A program made the position numbers and the translations under genes. The notes below the pieces were generated by a model. It was not told the DNA's origin. It made no database searches and saw nothing but the letters and a program-made list of their open reading frames with translations. A stretch of 64,000 nucleotides of DNA from Gemmiger sp. An50 (GTDB lineage: Bacteria; Bacillota; Clostridia; Oscillospirales; Ruminococcaceae): NCBI RefSeq assembly GCF_002161595.1, contig NZ_NFID01000021.1, forward strand, positions 1 through 64,000, in the 5' to 3' direction. Of the stretch, positions 58,575 to 64,000 are shown piece after piece; position 1 is the stretch's first letter, and each line of letters starts with the position of its first letter.

Positions 58575-59459
58575 ATGCAGGCCTTCCGGCCCAATCCCAT
58601 TGTGCGGGACGCGCTGAGCGACACACTGGAAAGCTTCCGGTTCGACATTCGCCATCTGGGGCTGTTTGGCAGCACGCCGCCCCATCCGGCCAAGACCACC
58701 GTGGGCGTAAGCTACAAGCTGGTGTTTCTGTTCCGGGGGCAGGTGCGGTTTGAATCCGGCGCGCTGCACTTTTCTCTCACTCCGGGGGACGTGCTGATCG
58801 TGCCCCCCTTCGTGCGCTATACCGCCGTGGGCGCGGGAGACGAACCCATGGAATACGGCTACGCCTATTTTGATTTTGCGGACCCGGCGATGGAGACCGA
58901 TTTCGCCACTCTGTTCGCCTGCTCCTCCCCGGTCTGCCTGTACGGAGTGCTGGACGAATTCCACCGCCAGGCGGCTCACCATCTGATCGACCATCTGGAC
59001 CCGCAAAGCCCCGGCGCTCACCTCACCGCCCACCTGATTCTGGAACACCTGATGCTGGGCATGCTGCGCTGCCAGCTGAACGCCGCCCCCGGACTGGAGC
59101 GGGTGCTGGCGGACCCCAGTGCCCAGCTGGTGCACCGGTGCATCGACGCGCTGCGCCGGATGGAACCGGCCGACTTCACGGTGAACCGGCTCTGCGAGGA
59201 GGTCCACGTCTCCCAGAGCTACCTGTACAAATGCTTCCAGAAGGCTATGAACTGCTCGCCCAACCGGTTTCTCACCCTCTACCGGCTCAAGCTGGCCGAG
59301 CGGGAGCTCTGCCGCTCCAGCGCCACCATCCAGCAGCTGGCGGAGCAGTATGGCTACACCAGTGCCGCCGCCTTCAGCCATGTGTTCCGGCAGTACTTCG
59401 CCGTCTCCCCCGCCGCCTGGCGGAGGGGCAGGCGCAGCGGCATTGAGAAAAAGCCCTGA
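58575..59459 (+). CDS. AraC family transcriptional regulator
   Basis: A 294-residue regulator with an N-terminal cupin-like half (FLFRGQVRFESGALHFSLTP, then DVLIVPPFVRYTA). The C-terminal AraC DNA-binding domain has VNRLCEEVHVSQSYLYKCFQ and IQQLAEQYGYTSAAAFSHVF. GGAGGTGA precedes the ATG by six bases. It is divergent from the flavoprotein reductase and is likely its substrate-responsive activator. It differs clearly from the 10.2-kb AraC protein. Confidence 0.92.
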   Translation: MQAFRPNPIVRDALSDTLESFRFDIRHLGLFGSTPPHPAKTTVGVSYKLVFLFRGQVRFESGALHFSLTPGDVLIVPPFVRYTAVGAGDEPMEYGYAYFDFADPAMETDFATLFACSSPVCLYGVLDEFHRQAAHHLIDHLDPQSPGAHLTAHLILEHLMLGMLRCQLNAAPGLERVLADPSAQLVHRCIDALRRMEPADFTVNRLCEEVHVSQSYLYKCFQKAMNCSPNRFLTLYRLKLAERELCRSSATIQQLAEQYGYTSAAAFSHVFRQYFAVSPAAWRRGRRSGIEKKP

Positions 59460-59516
59460 CGGCACTTTTTCCCGGCCCGGAAAAGCGGCTTTCCCCGCTC
59501 CGATGCTCCCACAATC

Positions 59517-59558
59517 AAAAAGGCTCCCCCGCCGGTTCATCCGGCGAAGGAGCCTTTT
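59517..59558. terminator. Bidirectional terminator
   Basis: Outer AAAAGGCTCC / GGAGCCTTTT and inner CGCCGG / CCGGCG arms lie between the AraC gene and the convergent DUF362 gene. Confidence 0.88.
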
Positions 59559-59591
59559 GTAATATTTCTTTTAAAAATACAAATCGTATTT

Positions 59592-60722
59592 TTACTTCAC
59601 AACCACCAGTTCATACTCCCGGGTGCCCACGCCGATCTTCTCGGCGTGCTCGGTGCAGACCCGCCAGTCGGTGATGGGGGCGGAGTCGATGAAGTGGTCG
59701 CCGCAGCTGCAGAAGCCGGGAGCCTTCAGGTTGTCGTCCAGCTGGCTACCGGGGATGGGCGGCATGTTGTTGCAGGCGTCGGCGCAGGCCTGGTCCAGGG
59801 CCACCGGGTCGAAGGAAGCGAACATGCCCACATCCGGGATGATGGGCAGGTCGTTCTCGCCGTGGCAGTCGCAGTTGGGGGAAACGTCGATCACCAGATT
59901 GATGTGGAAGTTGGGCCGGTTCTGCACCACCGCCTTGGCATACTCGGCAATGCGGCAGTTCAGCTCGTCCACCGCCGCGTTGTAGTCGCCGCCGATGGCG
60001 TCAAAGTTGCAGTGAGCCAGGCAGCGGCCGCAGCCCGCGCACTTGTTGTGGTCGATATAGGCGGTGCCGCCCTCACCGGTGAAGGAGATGGCGTCCTGGG
60101 CACAGATCTTGGCGCAGGCGTGGCACTTGCGGCAGAGGGCCTGGTCCACATTGGGCTTGCCCGCAGCGTGCTGCTCCAGCTTGCCCGCACGGCTTCCGCT
60201 GCCCATGCCCAGGTTCTTCAGCGCGCCGCCGAAGCCGGTGTTCTCGTGGCCCTTGAAGTGGTTCAGGCTGATGATCACATCCGCGTCCATGATGGCCCGG
60301 CCGATCTTGGCGTTCTTCACGTGCTCGCCGCCCTCCACGGGTACCTCGGCCTCGTCGGTGCCCTTCAGACCGTCGGCAATGATGATCTGGCAGCCGGTGG
60401 AATAGGGGGTGAAGCCGTTTTCCATGGCGGCGTCCATGTGCTCCAGCGCATGCTTGCGGCGGCCCACATACAGGGTGTTGCAGTCGGTCAGGAAGGGACG
60501 GCCGCCCAGCTCCTTCACCACATCGGCCACGGCCTTGGCGTAGTTGGGCCGCAGGTAAGCCAGGTTGCCCGGCTCGCCGAAGTGAATCTTGATGGCAACG
60601 AACTTGCCCTCCATATCGATCTGACCGATACCCGCGGTGCGGATCAGCTTCTGCAGCTTATCCAGCAGGTTCATGCCGGGCTTTGCCCGCAGATCGGTAA
60701 AATAAACCTTTGCCTTTTCCAT
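59592..60722 (-). CDS. DUF362 protein with two [4Fe-4S] ferredoxin motifs
   Basis: A 376-residue cytoplasmic iron-sulfur protein. The N-terminal DUF362 part includes AIKIHFGEPGN (about 45-55), the DCNTLYVGRRKHA segment and LNHFKGHENTGFGGALKNLG. Two ferredoxin-type Cys clusters follow, CRKCHACAKIC and CAGCGRCLAHC (about 197-235). A further Cys cluster (NCDCHG, CSCGDHF) is unusual. DUF362 proteins are common in anaerobes and their reaction is unknown; some may handle electron transfer in flavin or radical chemistry. GGAGGAG precedes the ATG. It is monocistronic between terminators. Confidence 0.88.
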   Translation of the reverse strand: MEKAKVYFTDLRAKPGMNLLDKLQKLIRTAGIGQIDMEGKFVAIKIHFGEPGNLAYLRPNYAKAVADVVKELGGRPFLTDCNTLYVGRRKHALEHMDAAMENGFTPYSTGCQIIIADGLKGTDEAEVPVEGGEHVKNAKIGRAIMDADVIISLNHFKGHENTGFGGALKNLGMGSGSRAGKLEQHAAGKPNVDQALCRKCHACAKICAQDAISFTGEGGTAYIDHNKCAGCGRCLAHCNFDAIGGDYNAAVDELNCRIAEYAKAVVQNRPNFHINLVIDVSPNCDCHGENDLPIIPDVGMFASFDPVALDQACADACNNMPPIPGSQLDDNLKAPGFCSCGDHFIDSAPITDWRVCTEHAEKIGVGTREYELVVVK

Positions 60723-60751
60723 GCAAATCTCCTCCGTTCAAACATCCTTTT

Positions 60752-60788
60752 CAAAGGAGAGCCCCGGCAAAGCCGCCGGATGCTCTCT
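60752..60788 (-). terminator. Terminator of the uppP gene
   Basis: On the minus strand AGAGAGC-x2-CCGGC pairs with GCCGG-x-GCTCTC, followed by CTTTG. A short bulge makes it moderate. Confidence 0.6.
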
Positions 60789-60813
60789 GCTCTGCTTATT
60801 CTTCCACTGTAGC

Positions 60814-61635
60814 TTACAGGCCCAGCAGCGCAGCTGCCAGCACCACGATGCCCAGGGCGATGCGGTACCAGCCGAATACCTTGAAGTCGTGCTTCTTCAC
60901 GAAGTTCATCAAAAAGCCGATGGCTCCAACACTCACCACAAAGGCCACGGCGCAGCCCAGGCCCAGCACCGCCAGCTGCTCGCCGGTGAACACCATACCC
61001 TCCAGCAGGTACTTGACCACCTTCAGCGCACTTGCGCCGAACATGACCGGGATGGCCAAAAAGAAGGTGAACTCCGCCGCCACGGGACGGCTCGCGCCCA
61101 GCAGCAGACCGCCCACGATGGTGGCGCCGCTGCGGGAGGTGCCGGGAATCATGGCCAGCACCTGCCAGAAGCCGATGATCAGCGCATCCTTGTAAGTAAG
61201 CTGGTCGATGCTGCGGATGCGGGGCTTTTTGTGCCGGTTCTCAATCAGGATGAAGAACACGCCGTACAAAATCAGCATGGCCGCAACCACGATGTAGTTG
61301 TAAAGGTGCTCCTCCAGCCAGTCGTCCAAAAGCAGGCCCAGCACCAGCGCGGGCAAAGTGGCCACAACGATCTTGAACCACATCACCCAGGTTTTTTTCT
61401 TGATATACCCCTTCGACTTGTCGGCACAGAAGGGCCAGAGCTTGGGGAAGAAGAGCACCACCACCGCCAGGATCGCTCCCAGCTGAATGACCACCCGGAA
61501 CAGCTCCAGGAAGGACTCGTCGAACCCCATGTTCAGATATTTTTCCGCCAGGATCAGATGCCCGGTGCTGCTTACCGGCAGCCATTCGGTGATCCCTTCA
61601 ATGATTCCGTAAAGAATCGTTTTGATCCATTCCAT
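60814..61635 (-). CDS. uppP: Undecaprenyl-diphosphate phosphatase
   Basis: A 273-residue polytopic membrane enzyme of the BacA/UppP family that dephosphorylates undecaprenyl diphosphate to recycle the wall lipid carrier. The first active-site motif is GIIEGITEWLPVSSTGHL (about 9-26) and the second is PGTSRSGATI (about 163-172). The ATG at 61635 follows a GAGGCGAAAC site; an in-frame ATG at 61662 is ignored as it gives a charged leader. The gene is monocistronic and convergent with nothing nearby. Confidence 0.95.
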   Translation of the reverse strand: MEWIKTILYGIIEGITEWLPVSSTGHLILAEKYLNMGFDESFLELFRVVIQLGAILAVVVLFFPKLWPFCADKSKGYIKKKTWVMWFKIVVATLPALVLGLLLDDWLEEHLYNYIVVAAMLILYGVFFILIENRHKKPRIRSIDQLTYKDALIIGFWQVLAMIPGTSRSGATIVGGLLLGASRPVAAEFTFFLAIPVMFGASALKVVKYLLEGMVFTGEQLAVLGLGCAVAFVVSVGAIGFLMNFVKKHDFKVFGWYRIALGIVVLAAALLGL

Positions 61636-61697
61636 TGTTTCGCCTCGCTCGTTTTCTGGCATTTGTCACCCGCCGGGGCTCCGGCAGGTACCATAAC

Positions 61698-61726
61698 AGT
61701 ATACCACAGGAAAGTGCAAAACAGAA
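61698..61726 (-). promoter_or_regulatory. Possible promoter of uppP
   Basis: Minus strand TTCTGT (61721-61726), 17 bp, TATACT (61698-61703) with an upstream TGG giving an extended -10. Confidence 0.5.
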
Positions 61727-61746
61727 CGCCTTTTTCCTCCGGGCTC

Positions 61747-61775
61747 TTCCTTTTCCGGGTAAAATACAGTATAAT
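61747..61775 (+). promoter_or_regulatory. Promoter of the trkA-like genes
   Basis: Consensus TATAAT at 61770-61775 is preceded at 17 bp by a weak TTCCTT. The leader is about 90 nt. Confidence 0.5.
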
Positions 61776-61869
61776 CGAGGTAATCGAAGGATGTGGGCCG
61801 CCCGTGGGGCTCTGGGCCCATATCTCGCCGTTTTTTTCAATTCTTTCATGCTATAAAAGAGGTGTTTTC

Positions 61870-62505
61870 TTGAATATCCTTGTTGTAGGCTGCGGACGCG
61901 CCGGCGCCAATATCGTGCGAATCCTGGAGCAGATGGGCCATGAGGTCTCTGTAATGGATTCCAACCCGGAAGAGCTCCAGCGGCTGGAAGGCGTGGACGG
62001 CTATCATTTTTCCGGCGTCGCGGCGGTGGGCATTCCCATCGACATCGACGATCTGCGTCAGGCGGGCATCGAGACCTGTGACGCGGTGGCCATTGCCACC
62101 CCGGACGACAGCGTGAACATCATGGTGGCCCAGATCGCAAAAAACATTTTCCACGTGCCCCGGGTCATCACCCGTGTGACCGACCCGGCCCTGAAAAACT
62201 TCTTCACCAAAGAGTTCGGACTGCGCACCGTGTGCACCACCAACCTGACGGTGGAAAGCATGCTGCTGGGCCTGCTGGACGACCAGGAATCCCGCAGTGT
62301 GACCATCGGCGCCACCACCACCGCCTTCGTCACCGTTCCGGTGAGCCTGCGGGACGTGGGCCGAAGCCTGAACCGCATCCGTCCGCCGGAGGGCGATCTG
62401 CTCTACGGCGTATTGCGGGCCGACACCACCGTGGAACTGGCGGTGGAGCCCATGCCGGTGCTGGAAGAGGGCGACCAGATCATCTTCGCCCGCATCGCGG
62501 ACTGA
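61870..62505 (+). CDS. TrkA-type K+ channel/transporter regulator (first copy)
   Basis: A 211-residue cytoplasmic RCK protein. The N-terminal TrkA_N Rossmann domain begins NILVVGCGRAGANIVRILEQ, followed by a CTNLTVESMLLGLLDD hinge and a TrkA_C-like tail. It would gate a TrkH/KtrB potassium transporter in response to nucleotide. The start is TTG at 61870, with AGAGGTG just upstream; no ATG fits. The second trkA copy begins 31 nt downstream. No membrane partner is present in the window. Confidence 0.88.
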   Translation: MNILVVGCGRAGANIVRILEQMGHEVSVMDSNPEELQRLEGVDGYHFSGVAAVGIPIDIDDLRQAGIETCDAVAIATPDDSVNIMVAQIAKNIFHVPRVITRVTDPALKNFFTKEFGLRTVCTTNLTVESMLLGLLDDQESRSVTIGATTTAFVTVPVSLRDVGRSLNRIRPPEGDLLYGVLRADTTVELAVEPMPVLEEGDQIIFARIAD

Positions 62506-62536
62506 GGCACAAAGCAGCAAGGAAGAGGAATCAATT

Positions 62537-63202
62537 ATGAGAGTAATGATCGTCGGCGGCGGCAAGGTGGGCTACTACATGGCAAAGACCCTGCTTGACC
62601 ACGGCCACCAGCCCATCGTGATCGAAAAGGACCGCAAGCTGTGCAGCCAGGTGGCCAACGACCTGGACATCCCCGTGACCCAGGGCGACGGCTCCACCGT
62701 GGAATACCTGGAGGCCGCGGGCTGCGGCCGCTGCCAGGCTCTGGTGGCGGTGACCGGCCGGGACGAGGTGAACCTGATCACCTGCCAGATCGCCAAGCGG
62801 GTCTTCCATGTGGAAAAGACCGTGGCCCGAGTCAACAACCCCAAAAACACCGAGGTGCTGCGCCGTCTGGGCGTGGACATCGCCGTGTCCAGCACCGACA
62901 ACCTGGCCCGCATTCTGGAGCGTGAGGTGGAGACCGCCGCCATCCAGCAGGTGCTGAACCTGGCGGGCGGCACCGCCACCGTGTTCGAGATCCAGATTCC
63001 GGACCGGTTCAAGTACAACGGCAAAAGCCTGGCGCAGATTCCCATCTCGGAATCAGCCGTTATCATCGCCATCACCCGCGCAGGCGAGCTGCTGATCCCC
63101 CGTGGTAACACCCAGATCCTGAATGGCGACAAGGTGCTCTGCGTCGCGCGGGACACCGCGATCCATGAATTGATGCAGGACTGGGGCCTGGCCAGCGGCT
63201 GA
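62537..63202 (+). CDS. TrkA-type K+ channel/transporter regulator (second copy)
   Basis: A 221-residue RCK protein with MRVMIVGGGKVGYYMAKTLL as the Rossmann start, Glu29/Lys31 in VIEKDRKLC, and a canonical TrkA_C domain ending GDKVLCVARDTAIHELM. It is closer to standard TrkA/KtrA than the first copy. AAGGAAGAGG precedes the ATG. The two copies could form a heteromeric regulator, or each could serve a different transporter. Confidence 0.92.
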   Translation: MRVMIVGGGKVGYYMAKTLLDHGHQPIVIEKDRKLCSQVANDLDIPVTQGDGSTVEYLEAAGCGRCQALVAVTGRDEVNLITCQIAKRVFHVEKTVARVNNPKNTEVLRRLGVDIAVSSTDNLARILEREVETAAIQQVLNLAGGTATVFEIQIPDRFKYNGKSLAQIPISESAVIIAITRAGELLIPRGNTQILNGDKVLCVARDTAIHELMQDWGLASG

Positions 63203-63240
63203 TGCCCTTTCCCGCCTGTTTGCAAAGGAGGTCCGTACCC

Positions 63241-63654
63241 GTGCTGCGTTTTACCGCGAGCGCCGGCGGCGCCCGGGTGGTGGCCCTGTGGCTGCTGGTT
63301 CCCGGCGCGGTGCTGGCCCCCTTTGTCTTCTGGCAGACCTTCTGGGGCGGCGTGCTGTTTTGCGCCGTCTGGCTGTTCTTCTGCGCGGTGTGCGTACCGC
63401 TGCACCTTTCCACCGTGCGGGGCAGCGTCTCACTGGGTGAGGTGCGCCTGAGCCGCGGCATCCTGTTCAAATCCAGCCGCCGGGTGCCCACCCGGTTCGT
63501 GGCGGGCGTCTGCCGCATCCGCACCCCGCTGCTGGCGCTGACTCACAGCAGCCTGCTGATCGTATACACCAGCGGCTGTGTGCTGATTCTGCCCCCGGTC
63601 TCGGATAAGGATGCCGGCCCGCTGATCCACGCGCTGGAAGGAGGCGGCCTATGA
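63241..63654 (+). CDS. bPH2-like membrane protein (YdbS-like)
   Basis: A 137-residue protein with two N-terminal helices (about 10-50) and a bacterial PH-like domain beginning LSTVRGSVSLGEVRLSRGIL. It is similar in plan to YdbS of Bacillus, which pairs with YdbT. The GTG start at 63241 has AAAGGAGG nine bases upstream; an ATG at 63202, overlapping the trkA stop, is rejected. The stop overlaps the next ATG by 4 nt (ATGA). Confidence 0.78.
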   Translation: MLRFTASAGGARVVALWLLVPGAVLAPFVFWQTFWGGVLFCAVWLFFCAVCVPLHLSTVRGSVSLGEVRLSRGILFKSSRRVPTRFVAGVCRIRTPLLALTHSSLLIVYTSGCVLILPPVSDKDAGPLIHALEGGGL

Positions 63655-64000
63655 GCACCGTGCGCGCCCAGGGGCGCTTCCATATTATTTTTATTGTCAA
63701 ATACATCCGTTACGGCCTGATCCTCTGCCTGGTGCCCATGCTCCAGGCGCTGATCGCCTTCGACCTGCCCAGCCTGACCAAGGCCCTGCGGCAGGATGCC
63801 GCCATCCTGGTGGGGATGGCGCTTTTTTCATTTGTCATCTGGCGGCGCTGCGGCTTTTTGCTCACCGACCGGCAGCTCACCCTGCGCCGGGGCATCCTCT
63901 GGCACCGCCAGCAGGTGATCCGCCCGGTGCAGCTGGCGGCCATCCAGCTGGACCGGCCCCTCTACCTGCGTCTGGTGGGCTGCACCCGGGTGCGCCTGTT
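63651..64000 (+). CDS. bPH2-like membrane protein, cut by the window end (YdbT-like)
   Basis: At least 116 codons continue past the window. The readable part has two membrane helices (about 18-38 and 48-68), then a PH-like start with FLLTDRQLTLRRGILWHRQQ and RPVQLAAIQLDRPLYLRLVG. This matches the first unit of YdbT-type proteins, which have several bPH2 units. Coupled by ATGA to the preceding gene, so the two products probably work together in the membrane. Confidence 0.75.
   Translation, partial: MSTVRAQGRFHIIFIVKYIRYGLILCLVPMLQALIAFDLPSLTKALRQDAAILVGMALFSFVIWRRCGFLLTDRQLTLRRGILWHRQQVIRPVQLAAIQLDRPLYLRLVGCTRVRL

Noticed and set aside
62205-62240. Glutamate- or ammonium-sensing role for the trkA copies
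   Set aside because: Only the general Rossmann fold and RCK layout are visible, so potassium transport regulation is the safe call.
1-64000. CRISPR array, prophage, transposase or rRNA
   Set aside because: I found no regularly spaced repeats, no integrase or transposase motifs and no rRNA-like sequence. Codon and base use look uniform across the window.

Overview
The window looks like a chromosomal segment of a high-GC, single-membrane anaerobe of class Clostridia, most likely a gut Oscillospirales/Ruminococcaceae-type bacterium. Supporting signs are near-perfect AGGAGG ribosome sites, TTG and GTG starts, TTGACA/TATAAT promoters, U-rich intrinsic terminators, Gram-positive style lipoproteins, a Bacillus-type glucose-6-phosphate isomerase relative, a PepV-type dipeptidase and a clostridial pilin-like operon. 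I see no insertion sequence, prophage, CRISPR array or rRNA. There is one tRNA gene, tRNA-Val(CAC). The species cannot be named from this sequence.

Layout. 0.2-9.9 kb: a minus-strand operon (DUF4127 protein, IT-superfamily permease, HyuA-like hydantoinase/oxoprolinase, HExxH protein, FAD oxidoreductase, GH38 mannosidase) divergent from an AraC regulator at 10.2 kb. 11.2-14.4 kb: tRNA-Val, a DUF1846 protein and a CofE-like ligase. 14.5-17.1 kb: a DUF2871 membrane protein, a TetR repressor with two visible operators, and a Sapep dipeptidase. 17.2-20.9 kb: a heterodimeric ABC exporter behind a leader that contains a terminator. 21.2-26.1 kb: a type IV pilus/type II secretion-like operon ending in a PilT-like ATPase. 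26.3-29.5 kb: a small membrane protein, a short RecQ and a FliB-like protein. 29.6-31.6 kb: a thioesterase and a Sel1-repeat protein.

31.8-49.2 kb is a carbohydrate island, all on the minus strand: TauE/SafE permease, LarA-like protein, TIM-like isomerase, class II aldolase, PGI-like isomerase, cytoplasmic sulfatase, GPH symporter, GH3 glycosidase, LacI regulator with three matching operators, then a histidine kinase, response regulator, NagB-like and NagA operon. 49.4-52.1 kb encodes a NitT/TauT-type ABC importer. 52.4-55.3 kb is a housekeeping operon (GluQRS, AlkD-like, M18 aminopeptidase). 55.4-64 kb holds a small membrane protein and lipoprotein, a lipid-anchored FAD/FMN reductase divergent from an AraC regulator, a DUF362 ferredoxin-like protein, UppP, two tandem TrkA proteins and a bPH2 pair, the second cut by the window end.

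How they fit together. The island reads as a route for an imported, probably sulfated glycoside: symporter uptake, intracellular desulfation and GH3 cleavage, then sugar isomerisation, aldol cleavage and downstream steps. The most notable observation is that the PGI-, TIM- and NagB-like enzymes in this island all keep their fold signatures but have changed phosphate-gripping loops, and the LarA-like protein appears to have lost one catalytic His. This hints at an unusual substrate. The 0.2-9.9 kb operon is the second candidate for an undescribed pathway.
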